Below are positions 23,320 through 31,770 of a stretch of 43,477 bases of DNA, piece by piece. Made by a program: the position numbers and the translations under genes. The notes under the pieces are model-generated. The model searched no databases. It was not told the DNA's origin and was given only the letters and a program-made list of their open reading frames with translations. Each line of letters opens with the position of its first letter. The first letter of the stretch is position 1. Source of the stretch: Promethearchaeota archaeon Loki_b31 (GTDB lineage: Archaea > Asgardarchaeota > Lokiarchaeia > Sigyniarchaeales > SOKP01); NCBI GenBank assembly GCA_005222975.1, contig NJBI01000029.1:1-43477 (forward strand), in the 5' to 3' direction.

Positions 23320-23940
23320 TTATTGAGATTTAAGACTTTTTTCCATACATCTTTTTAAATCATTCATTTGAAGGGAGATTGAAACGTCTCCTCTAGTTTT
23401 CTCTATTATACTTCTCGCTACATCTGTTTTGTGCCTTAAATCTTGAGTTAATCCAGAGGGGTAGTCAATCGAAAACAATTGCGTGTAGATATCATCCATA
23501 CTTTCTAAGATATAGTTTAGATCGTCTATAATAGAATTTCTAATATTATCTAACGCGTATCTTCGCAATTCTCCGATTACATCAGCAAGCCCTAAAGCAT
23601 AATTTAAAGGCGTTATGTTTAATTCACTAGGCAATGGAAGAGCCTCTTTTGAAATAATCGAATAAAACGCGACAGCTTCTGCGTATTCTTGTTCTGCAGT
23701 TTTTAAATACTTGGATAAAACGCCTGGATTATCTTTTACCAATAATAATAATTCTTTATGGTTTTGTTTTATAATTGAAACTTTTTCGCGATATTGATTA
23801 AATTCTTTTCGATGTATGTTCTTAATTGCAATACTACATTCCCGAATTATCCTTCTGGACATTTTGAGTATTTCTTCTCTATCTTGATCTAATTTATCCA
23901 GAACTTTTGTTAATTCAGAGAAAATATTTTTAAGCCTCAT
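23320..23940 (-). CDS. translin-family protein
   Basis: This 206-residue helical protein belongs to the translin family, whose eukaryotic members bind and cleave single-stranded RNA or DNA as ring-shaped oligomers with TRAX. Family features are DREEILKMSRRIIRECSIAI at the N-terminus, AEQEYAEAVAFYSI in the middle, and ALGLADVIGELRRYALDNI near residue 115. The last signature is diagnostic. It lies 34 bp upstream of ribL on the same strand. A functional link to flavin synthesis is not apparent, and shared transcription is likely. Confidence 0.85.
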   Translation of the reverse strand: MRLKNIFSELTKVLDKLDQDREEILKMSRRIIRECSIAIKNIHRKEFNQYREKVSIIKQNHKELLLLVKDNPGVLSKYLKTAEQEYAEAVAFYSIISKEALPLPSELNITPLNYALGLADVIGELRRYALDNIRNSIIDDLNYILESMDDIYTQLFSIDYPSGLTQDLRHKTDVARSIIEKTRGDVSISLQMNDLKRCMEKSLKSQ

Positions 23941-24033
23941 TCTTATAAATAAATATTTTAGTAATAATTAATTTCAATTTTAAATTGTTAATTATCAAAA
24001 GGAAGAAAAATATTTAGGATTTTTGATATAATC

Positions 24034-26094
24034 ATGAAAATTTTATTAATTCACTCCGATGGGGTAGAAGTTATAAAAAATAAAGTAGCCACAAGCAATC
24101 CACAAGATTTTCCCGAAGATGTAATTAAAATGGAGGGCTTAATTTTAGTGGCTTATGTATCTGTAGAAGATCAAGATACATACGATACAGATTTGATTTC
24201 CAAACAAGGTGCTCAAGTGATAGAAGACGCAATAATTCAAATAACGAATTTTCCCGAAAAAATTAGACGTAAAAACGAAGAGATAAGAGAATATAATAAA
24301 AAGATTGAAAGTGGCCAAACTAAAGGGAAACCAAGAAAAATTCTTGAGTTAATAAAGGAAAGGGGTACTTATAGGGTTGATCAAGTATTAGTTTACCCTT
24401 GGGCGCATTTAAGCAAATTTCTTAGTAATGAATCAAACGCTATGGATGTTTGTCCCAAAATAGCAGAATTCTTAAAAGAAAAAGGTATAAAAGCGAAATT
24501 TTCTCCATTTGGTTGGTACAAATCTTTTAAAATAAACTGTATTGGTCACGAAGTAGCTGAGATGTACCGAGATGTAAAGTTATTTATTCAACCCGGAGAA
24601 CACATAGAAAACGCTGTGTTTAAAGTAATTACTCCCCAAGGAACTGAATTAGATTTAGAATTTGACGAAGACAAAAATGTCTTGCCCTTAAAAGAGGTTA
24701 AAGACGAAGATTTCCAGCTTTTCTTAGAATCTGAATTAGGAACGAAAAGAATAGACGAAGGAATCGAACCAGCTCATATCAAAGTAATGAAAGAATTTGA
24801 GCTTGTAGATTTCGATCCAAATACAGATGCGGGGAACCTCCGTTGGTACAGTAAAGGAATGATCATGAAAAACTTGATCAAAAGTTTTGTGGAAGATAGG
24901 ATAATTGATTATGGCGCTATTCTTATTGACACTCCTCTTATGTATACGACTAAAAACAAAAAGTTAACCGCCCAAACTGCACGTTTTCCAGCGAGGAGTT
25001 ATTGGGTTGAATCGGGAAATGATAGGTATATATTAAGATATGCTTCTGATTTCTTACTTTTTGATTTATTAAGCTCTATGAATTTAAAACCTCATTATTT
25101 TCCATTAAGAATATATGAATGGGAACAATATTCCTTTAGACGGGAAATGAAAGGAGAACTTACAGGTTTGAGAAGGTTAAGAAGTTTTGTAATGCCTGAT
25201 ATGCACACATTATGCAAAGATGTAAAGTCCTCCGTAGAAGAATTTAAAAGTCAATACTTCTTAATAAAAAATCTTTTAGAAGACCTGGGAATAAAATCTT
25301 ATATAATTTTCAGAGCAACTCAAGATTTTTATAGAGAAAACAAGAAATGGATTAAAGAATTGATAAAGAAAGAAGGACAACCAGCTTTATTAGAATTATG
25401 GGAAGAACGGTACTTTTACTTTGTTTTAAAATTCGAAAGACCAGTCCTCTCAGCTCAAAATAGAAGCGCTACACTCTCAACTAACCAAATTGACCTAGAA
25501 AGCTCGCTTGAATATATGTTCGATAACAAAGGAATAAAGAGACTAAAATATGACATTCATTTTACAGATATTGATGGTATAAAGAAGTATCCTGTAATTC
25601 TTCACAATTCTCCAACGGGGGGGCTAGAAAGAATTTTATGGGGGTTGATTGAAACAGCTGTTAGGGATAAGGACAAAATTATTCCCGGATTTAAGACGTG
25701 GATATCCCCTATACAAGTAAGAATTATCACAGTTAGTGAAGATCAGAAAGAATACGCTGAAAAAGTTTTGGAGATTCTCAGCAGAGAATTTTACAGAGTA
25801 GATTTTGATGATAGAGATGAGAAATTAGGAAAAAAAATTCGACAATCCGAAATAGAATGGATACCATATACAATAATATTAGGTAAAAAAGAGCAAGAAG
25901 CTCAAACCATTTCGGTACGAAAAAGATTAATCGGTCAACCTATTGGCCCAAAAAAAGGCACTTCAAAAAATATAAACGATATAAAATTAAGCGAACTACT
26001 GGAAATGCTCGACGACGACACGAAAGGGTTCCCTAAACACAAATTACCAAAACCTTTTAGACGATTTTCAACCAAAGTGTATTTTAGAAAGTAA
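24034..26094 (+). CDS. thrS: threonyl-tRNA synthetase, archaeal type
   Basis: This 686-residue ThrRS has the archaeal N-terminal editing domain (about residues 1-150, starting MKILLIHSDGVEVI and including GWYKSFKINCIGHEVAEMYRD). The class II catalytic core is at about 270-560, with LPLRIYEWEQYSFRRE-like motif 2 followed by GLRRLRSFVMPDMHTL and a motif 3 region HNSPTGGLERILWGLIE. The anticodon-binding domain occupies about 565-686. The position of the usual zinc-ligand Cys (in MNCP of other ThrRS) reads RYASDF here, which I recall as normal in one euryarchaeal branch. It is monocistronic as far as visible. Confidence 0.93.
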   Translation: MKILLIHSDGVEVIKNKVATSNPQDFPEDVIKMEGLILVAYVSVEDQDTYDTDLISKQGAQVIEDAIIQITNFPEKIRRKNEEIREYNKKIESGQTKGKPRKILELIKERGTYRVDQVLVYPWAHLSKFLSNESNAMDVCPKIAEFLKEKGIKAKFSPFGWYKSFKINCIGHEVAEMYRDVKLFIQPGEHIENAVFKVITPQGTELDLEFDEDKNVLPLKEVKDEDFQLFLESELGTKRIDEGIEPAHIKVMKEFELVDFDPNTDAGNLRWYSKGMIMKNLIKSFVEDRIIDYGAILIDTPLMYTTKNKKLTAQTARFPARSYWVESGNDRYILRYASDFLLFDLLSSMNLKPHYFPLRIYEWEQYSFRREMKGELTGLRRLRSFVMPDMHTLCKDVKSSVEEFKSQYFLIKNLLEDLGIKSYIIFRATQDFYRENKKWIKELIKKEGQPALLELWEERYFYFVLKFERPVLSAQNRSATLSTNQIDLESSLEYMFDNKGIKRLKYDIHFTDIDGIKKYPVILHNSPTGGLERILWGLIETAVRDKDKIIPGFKTWISPIQVRIITVSEDQKEYAEKVLEILSREFYRVDFDDRDEKLGKKIRQSEIEWIPYTIILGKKEQEAQTISVRKRLIGQPIGPKKGTSKNINDIKLSELLEMLDDDTKGFPKHKLPKPFRRFSTKVYFRK

Positions 26095-26122
26095 CGCGCG
26101 AATTGCGTATATATGGTGATGT

Positions 26123-26752
26123 ATGATTACAAAAATAAAGTGTGTTATTATCGATTTAGGAGATGTAATTATTGATTTAGATTTTAGTAGGTTCTTTAAT
26201 GAGGTAATAACTCCATCTCCTTTGAATAAACCTAAAACTCCAATAATGTTAGAATTTTTTCGTCAATCAGATACTTATCACCAAGGTAGAATAACAGATA
26301 AAGAGTTCTACCAACAAGCTTGCGAATTGCTTGAAGTATGTGCTCTTAATCAAACTGAGTTTTATAACGCGTTTAATAGTATTATTGCAGACCTCAATCT
26401 AGATATGGTTGATTTAATTAGAAATATTAAGACTTTAAATAATTTAAAGATAATATGCATGTCAAATATTAATTCTAGTCATTGGACTTATTTGAAAAAA
26501 CAAAAATGGAATATTTGGGAGCTTTTTGACGAATTTATTCTCTCGCATGAAATACACATGACAAAACCGGACCCGAAAGTTTTCGAGTATGCTTTAAAAA
26601 TAGCAGGGTGTAAACCAGAAGAAATTATATTTATTGACGATGGTTTTAATAACGTTCGATCAGCTCGGGTATTAGGAATAAATTCAATAAGATTTATCGG
26701 ATTGGATAATTTGGTTGAAGAGATCCAAAAGTTCGACATAAAGGTAGGCTAG
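26123..26752 (+). CDS. HAD-superfamily hydrolase
   Basis: This 209-residue enzyme is a HAD phosphatase of the YihX-like type. Motif I is CVIIDLGDVIIDLD with nucleophile Asp11. Motif II is CMSN near residue 112, Lys of motif III lies in KPDPKVFEYAL, and motif IV is FIDDGFNNV. The helical cap lies between motifs I and II. Members of this branch dephosphorylate sugar phosphates or nucleotides, and the substrate here is unknown. It follows thrS by 28 bp and may share its transcript. Confidence 0.88.
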   Translation: MITKIKCVIIDLGDVIIDLDFSRFFNEVITPSPLNKPKTPIMLEFFRQSDTYHQGRITDKEFYQQACELLEVCALNQTEFYNAFNSIIADLNLDMVDLIRNIKTLNNLKIICMSNINSSHWTYLKKQKWNIWELFDEFILSHEIHMTKPDPKVFEYALKIAGCKPEEIIFIDDGFNNVRSARVLGINSIRFIGLDNLVEEIQKFDIKVG

Positions 26753-26797
26753 AAGGGTTGAATGATTAAATAGGGTATTGAATTTTATCTTACGCTG

Positions 26798-27334
26798 TTA
26801 TTTCCCAATATTAATGTTATCTAAACATGCTCGAGCTAATTTCTCAAAAGCTAGTTCAACATTATCTCCCGTTTTAGCAGAAGTTTCTAAATACTCGCAA
26901 TTTAATCGTTTTGCCAAGTCTTCTGCCTCACTCCTCTCAATTTGGCGTTCTAAATCGTTCTTATTTCCGACTATAAGTATAGGTATTGACTTTTTAACTG
27001 TTTTCTTTATACTGCTAATCCATCCAGGGAGTTTTAAAAGAGATTGAGGCGAAGTTAAATCGAATACTCCAAATGCCGCATTACTCCCCTTAAAATAGAT
27101 CGTACGTAGTTTTGCAAACTGATCTTGTCCGCCTATGTCCCAGAGTAGTAGCCTAATGTTCTGTTCGTTAATCAGAACATCCTTTATCAAGAAATTCGAA
27201 CCAATGGTTTGTTTTAAATCGGAACTAAAATAATCTTTTATATATCTGACGAGTAGGGATGTTTTACCTACACTCCCAGGTCCAAACAAACAAACTTTAA
27301 ATTTTAACGACGATTCTCCCAATGATTTCACCAA
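26798..27334 (-). CDS. Ras/Rab-like small GTPase
   Basis: This 178-residue GTPase carries all G motifs: GPGSVGKTS (P-loop, 18-26), Thr43 in QTIGSNF (switch I), WDIGGQ (65-70, Arf-like rather than WDTAGQ), GNKNDL (NKND at 124-127), and TSAK (151-154). There is no C-terminal Cys for prenylation, so membrane binding would need another mechanism. The mixed Rab body with an Arf-like G3 is typical of Asgard small GTPases. Start could be TTG 27334 or GTG 27331. The longin-like protein at 18.4 kb is a possible partner, but no direct link is visible. Confidence 0.93.
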   Translation of the reverse strand: MVKSLGESSLKFKVCLFGPGSVGKTSLLVRYIKDYFSSDLKQTIGSNFLIKDVLINEQNIRLLLWDIGGQDQFAKLRTIYFKGSNAAFGVFDLTSPQSLLKLPGWISSIKKTVKKSIPILIVGNKNDLERQIERSEAEDLAKRLNCEYLETSAKTGDNVELAFEKLARACLDNINIGK

Positions 27335-27546
27335 CGGGTTGCGATTATTTCTCTTAGGTTGAGGATGTTCAAAAATTCATCCTTACTAAGGAGAACATTT
27401 ACTATTTTTATTTTATTACTTTTACTATATTCAATATTATCTTAAAGATATTTATATGTTTAGGATTGTAAATTAATACTGGCTGGTACTTCAAAAGAAA
27501 AAAGTAGTAAGGAAAAAATATTTTTGAGTTTGTGTAAATTTTTAAT

Positions 27547-28761
27547 CTATTTTTTTCGTTTCTTCTTCCCAATTCCCCCCATAGCAGCCATTAGCCATTC
27601 GGGACTACCGACTCCATTTGCATATTCCATCCAAATATACATTAAGAAGCCCATAAAACCGACATAAGTTATGTTTATAATGAGGAAAAGTATAACATCG
27701 AATTGTCCAATAAATAAACCAAGAAATAGCTGGTGCACAAAAAATAGACTTAACGAGACTTTACCGTAATATACTAGCATTTTAACGAAAATACCATATT
27801 TCTTCTTGATATCAATAAAATAAAAGCAGATGGCTATTATTAAAAGCGCAGCACCTAAATTATAAAACATGTTTGGGCCTCTACCTCTGATTAAAAACTC
27901 AGGCATTCCGGGAATTACAAAATATTTTTGGTCATTTGCTACACTTAATAAGATCATGTGAGGATATTCTCGGAGTCCACCTGGTATTGAAGATTCAGTG
28001 TACAATTGAGAACCTAAACCAATACCTACCGCTACCAAGATAATACCCCAGACCATAAAAATTCGAAATAAACCAACATACGCATCGTCAGTCCCCTTAT
28101 TCATTGCTTCGTAGAGATATTCTCCAAATATAGTAGAAATAAAACAGATAGCAAGACCTGGAAGGAGGGGTACCATGGGGTTTGGTCCGATTACTATAAA
28201 ATGAATTACGATTACGATTAAATTATCCGCTTCCAATCCTGGAACAAAAATTAGGTCTCTAATCACATTTGAAAATACTACGATTAAAATAGCAATAATG
28301 CCACGATAAAACTTAGTTAATTTTAAAGCGTAAAATGAAAAGATCTGTGAAGCGCCTATAAACATTAGGATGTTCCAACCCCAAAGGCTTAAAGGGAATG
28401 GTACGCCAAATCCATCCAAAGTTAGGGATACAACATTATAAATCATCGCTATTAGGATAATCATCGCGCCTCTCGAGAAAATTCGCATGCGAATTACTTT
28501 AGGAGGGAGTATGTTTTGCTTATTTTTTATGCTGAAAATTACGCTTAGAGACGAAAGAAAAACAAATAGCGATGGGCCAAGGAAATCCATTAATAAAAAT
28601 AATATTCCGTAAACATATTGGTTTTCACTGTTTAACCAAGCGCTACCCGAATGCGCTAATATAATAAAAACAATTGCGAAACCTTTTACAAAATCAATGC
28701 TTCCAATTCGTTTTGGCGAAGCAAAATCCCTGATATCTTCTAATGGGATTAATTCTTGCAA
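27547..28761 (-). CDS. HGSNAT-like membrane acetyltransferase, copy 2
   Basis: This 404-residue polytopic protein resembles heparan-alpha-glucosaminide N-acetyltransferase (DUF1624/DUF5009 group). The signature RIGSIDFVKGFAIVFIILAH lies near residue 17, with the His expected in the acetyl-transfer site. About ten to eleven membrane helices follow. Related enzymes move acetyl groups across a membrane onto glycans or other acceptors. It has a closely related paralog immediately upstream on the same strand, sharing the same N-terminal and LWGWNILMFIGASQIFS segments. The acceptor is unknown. Confidence 0.75.
   Translation of the reverse strand: MQELIPLEDIRDFASPKRIGSIDFVKGFAIVFIILAHSGSAWLNSENQYVYGILFLLMDFLGPSLFVFLSSLSVIFSIKNKQNILPPKVIRMRIFSRGAMIILIAMIYNVVSLTLDGFGVPFPLSLWGWNILMFIGASQIFSFYALKLTKFYRGIIAILIVVFSNVIRDLIFVPGLEADNLIVIVIHFIVIGPNPMVPLLPGLAICFISTIFGEYLYEAMNKGTDDAYVGLFRIFMVWGIILVAVGIGLGSQLYTESSIPGGLREYPHMILLSVANDQKYFVIPGMPEFLIRGRGPNMFYNLGAALLIIAICFYFIDIKKKYGIFVKMLVYYGKVSLSLFFVHQLFLGLFIGQFDVILFLIINITYVGFMGFLMYIWMEYANGVGSPEWLMAAMGGIGKKKRKK
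28343..28386 (-). repeat. 44-bp stretch identical in the two HGSNAT-like paralogs (copy 2)
   Basis: ATCTGTGAAGCGCCTATAAA and the following 24 bases are identical to 29855-29898. It codes for the conserved WNILMFIGASQIFS region. The surrounding gene sequences differ clearly. Confidence 0.8.
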
Positions 28762-28956
28762 ATAATTGAACAGTGGAGGAGATTCAGTTGCCCTTCCTAA
28801 TTCATTTTCAATCGATATTTTTCACCAATTAAAATTATTACTTGAAAATTATAGAATATTCTTGTCTTATGAAAATTTAAACTTTATCATAAAAGAAAAA
28901 TTGAGATAAGAAATTAAAAATTGTTGAAAATTTTATTAGAAATTATTTGTATCGAC

Positions 28957-30330
28957 TTATTCTTCTGAACCTTTATCGCGTTCGTGTTTTATTTTATGAA
29001 CTGTTTCCTTTATTTCTTCTTCTATTATGCGTATTTCCTTCTTAAAAGTATCCCCTGTCTTCTGTCCAATTCTCCCAATTTGGACCATAATCCATTCTGG
29101 AGAACCCGCGCCGCCATAAAACTCGTTCCATACATACATTAAAAAACCCCAAAATCCCAAATAACCAAAAACAACGAATACTAAAGCAACCAAATTGAGA
29201 GAACTTAAAAAGAGTGTAATAAATATAAAATGTAGCAAAAACAAACTCAACGACACTTTTCCATAGTAATTCACCATGGATATAAAAACATTCATTTTCC
29301 TTTTTATGTCGATAAAATAAAAACTAATGGCAATGAGTAAAAGCGCAGCTCCTAAATTATATATCATGTTAGGCGCTCGTCCTCGAATTAAGAACTCCCA
29401 CATCCCAGGATATGTAATCTCGGGGAAGATACTTTGTGTTTGCATTATATTTAAGAGATCTATATGAGGATACTCATTTAAAGGAAGTTCACTGGTTGTA
29501 AAACCTCCGGGAACATATGCATTGCTACCTAAAAAAATGCCAGTAAGAACAAGGAAAATCCCCCAATATAAAAAGGTTCGAAATAACTTTTTATAATCTT
29601 TTTTCGTTCCTCCAACCATGGCTTCATACAAATATTCTCCAAAAATCGAAGAAAGAAAACATATCGAAAGCCAGGGTAATAATGGGGTCATAGGCGAAGG
29701 TGAAACTATTATATAGTGAAAAATAGAGATTATTACATCTCCTGCTTCTTTTCCTTGAAAAAGCCAAAATCGAATATTATCAGAAGTAAAAATAATAAAT
29801 AGACCTATTACTGCTCGAGCGATTTTACTAAGTTTTAAAGCGTAATAAGAAAATATCTGTGAAGCGCCTATAAACATTAGGATGTTCCAACCCCAAAGTG
29901 TGGCGGGAAAGGAATACCCTTCAATTGTGAACTCAATAGAAATTAAATTGAATATAACTGCTATTACAATAATCATTATTCCTCGAGAAAAAATTCTATT
30001 TCTTATGACCTTTTCTGGTAAAGTTCCCTTTTTTCGCCGAATACTAAAAACCACACTTAAAGCGGATAAAAAAACAAATAAAGATGGACCGAGAATGTCA
30101 AGAAAAGAAAGCGCTATCCCATAGAGAAATATCCAAGTAGAATCAAGCCACGCACCTGCTGTATGAGCTATTATTATAAAGACGATCGCGAATCCTTTGA
30201 CGAAATCTATGCTCCCAATACGCCTTACAGACGAGAAATCCCTCAGTTCCTCGACCGGGATCGCTTGCTTTAAATAATCTAAAAGGTGTATCGAGTCCAG
30301 ATCAATTTCTTTTTCTTTTTCCGATGACAT
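28957..30330 (-). CDS. HGSNAT-like membrane acetyltransferase, copy 1
   Basis: This 457-residue membrane protein is the longer paralog of the gene just downstream. It starts with a cytoplasmic region, then SVRRIGSIDFVKGFAIVFI and a His in IIAHTAGAW. About eleven hydrophobic segments follow, including LWGWNILMFIGASQIFS. A basic C-terminal tail (about residues 415-457, rich in Lys/Glu) is absent from the other copy. The two probably arose by tandem duplication and then diverged, so they may use different acceptors. The gap between them (195 bp) holds no other gene. Confidence 0.75.
   Translation of the reverse strand: MSSEKEKEIDLDSIHLLDYLKQAIPVEELRDFSSVRRIGSIDFVKGFAIVFIIIAHTAGAWLDSTWIFLYGIALSFLDILGPSLFVFLSALSVVFSIRRKKGTLPEKVIRNRIFSRGIMIIVIAVIFNLISIEFTIEGYSFPATLWGWNILMFIGASQIFSYYALKLSKIARAVIGLFIIFTSDNIRFWLFQGKEAGDVIISIFHYIIVSPSPMTPLLPWLSICFLSSIFGEYLYEAMVGGTKKDYKKLFRTFLYWGIFLVLTGIFLGSNAYVPGGFTTSELPLNEYPHIDLLNIMQTQSIFPEITYPGMWEFLIRGRAPNMIYNLGAALLLIAISFYFIDIKRKMNVFISMVNYYGKVSLSLFLLHFIFITLFLSSLNLVALVFVVFGYLGFWGFLMYVWNEFYGGAGSPEWIMVQIGRIGQKTGDTFKKEIRIIEEEIKETVHKIKHERDKGSEE
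29855..29898 (-). repeat. 44-bp stretch identical in the two HGSNAT-like paralogs (copy 1)
   Basis: Partner of the stretch at 28343-28386. Exact DNA identity over 44 bases, while flanking codons differ, suggests recent gene conversion or strong constraint on this segment. Confidence 0.8.
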
Positions 30331-30446
30331 TTCAGTTCAATATTTTTTTTGTAGTTCTATTTTAAGACTTAAATTAATATTACTATTTTAGTTTATACTA
30401 TTTGAATGTTTTTTTAAATATAAAAACCGTATAAACATAAAAAATT

Positions 30447-30854
30447 ATGAATATCAAAAAATATTTAGATTTTCGTTTGTTAGGATTAACTGGCTCGATA
30501 TTATTGATAATATCACAATTTTTATCTTGGTTCTCTAACCAATCTTTATTATGCATATATATTATTACAACGAGTGTAGCAATTGAAGATTCTTTTTTAT
30601 ATCTATTTCCTTTAATTAGCGGAATAATCTGTTTAGTTGGAACGGGTTTAATCGTTTATAAAATAGATTATAGAATTAATTCTGTAATAATTAATTTCGT
30701 TGGGTTGGGTTTTTTTTTGATATTTATTTTTGAAATCGTCACAAAAGAATTCATTTATCTTCCTACCGCCCAAATAGGTTTTTACTTTTCAATTATAGGC
30801 TCGATATTAATATTCTTCGATATTTTAAACGTCCTTATAATAAAGGAAAGCTAA
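30447..30854 (+). CDS. four-helix membrane protein of unknown function
   Basis: This 135-residue protein has about four membrane helices (about residues 12-30, 48-70, 76-97 and 105-130). No catalytic or transport motif is seen. It is followed after about 20 bp by a winged-helix regulator with membrane helices. The pair probably forms an operon, and this protein may be the regulated or sensing partner of the regulator. I do not recognise the family. Confidence 0.65.
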   Translation: MNIKKYLDFRLLGLTGSILLIISQFLSWFSNQSLLCIYIITTSVAIEDSFLYLFPLISGIICLVGTGLIVYKIDYRINSVIINFVGLGFFLIFIFEIVTKEFIYLPTAQIGFYFSIIGSILIFFDILNVLIIKES

Positions 30855-30873
30855 GTGAGAAGGGGATCAAGCA

Positions 30874-31770
30874 ATTAGTGAAAAAGAAGAAACACATACG
30901 GAAAACGCTAAAAATTACGATGCTGAGGCTAATTTTTACTATGCCTTGGGCCATGGACTTAGGAGAAAGATTATAAACATTATTGGAGAGAATAAATTTA
31001 CTTCGTTCACATATCTTAAAAAAGAATTAAAGGTAAGTACAGGTACGATTTACCACCATTTAGATACTCTGTCTCATTTAATTGAACAACGTGATGATAA
31101 GAAATATTACTTAACTGAATTGGGACTCCATGCTTACAATTCGTTAAAGGATAACATAAATACAATCATTACTCCTGATTTTAGCAAAAAAGAATTTAGT
31201 TCGCCAATTTTGAAAGGATTAATGCGCTTGACTCCAAAAAAATATATTAATTACGAAAGCAACCAAATGATTTATACGATAATAATCTCAATTACGACTG
31301 CTTTAATAGGGGCAATATTTTGCGGTCTGAACGGTTTATTTCCTTTATTTCTCTTTTTTGGGCAATCTATAATAGAATTCGAATTTATTGAACCAATTCT
31401 TCAAATAATATTTGCAATTATATTTATAGGCAATATTGTTTTCTTTTTTCTAATTAACGAAGGCATAAGTCGCATAATTTATAAAAAAAAAGAAAATACC
31501 TTGAAATTTTTAATTTCTTTTCCCATTATTTTTTTTCCTTTAGATATTTACTTAGTATTGCATTTTATCTTATTCTCTACAGGTTCTTTAAATTTACCAG
31601 CAGTTAGAATATTAGATAATGTGCTCGTAATTTTATTCCAAGTATTGTCTTTATGGTTGTTAACATATAATTTAAGTGTGAATAAAAAGTTAAAAATTGA
31701 AAAATCGTTAATTATTTCGCTGTTGATCCACTACGGAGGTTTTTCTATTATCCTTCTACTTTCTATTTAA
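30874..31770 (+). CDS. ArsR-like winged-helix protein with membrane helices, apparent ATT start
   Basis: This protein starts with an ArsR/MarR-like winged helix. ALGHGLRRKIINIIG is helix 1 and KVSTGTIYHHLDTLS the recognition helix. About five membrane helices follow from residue 130. The TTG at 30946 would begin inside helix 1. Upstream the frame stays open and protein-like (SEKEETHTENAKNYDAEANF) but has no ATG, GTG or TTG. The best start is ATT at 30874, eight bases after AAGGGG. The result is 298 residues with a natural acidic N-terminus. It overlaps the end of the ATP-grasp gene by 8 bases on the opposite strand. Confidence 0.75.
   Translation: MSEKEETHTENAKNYDAEANFYYALGHGLRRKIINIIGENKFTSFTYLKKELKVSTGTIYHHLDTLSHLIEQRDDKKYYLTELGLHAYNSLKDNINTIITPDFSKKEFSSPILKGLMRLTPKKYINYESNQMIYTIIISITTALIGAIFCGLNGLFPLFLFFGQSIIEFEFIEPILQIIFAIIFIGNIVFFFLINEGISRIIYKKKENTLKFLISFPIIFFPLDIYLVLHFILFSTGSLNLPAVRILDNVLVILFQVLSLWLLTYNLSVNKKLKIEKSLIISLLIHYGGFSIILLLSI

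Noticed and set aside
24034..26094. ThrRS apparently missing the usual zinc-ligand Cys
   Set aside because: Some archaeal ThrRS have this form, and the rest of the active site is intact, so it is not treated as damage.
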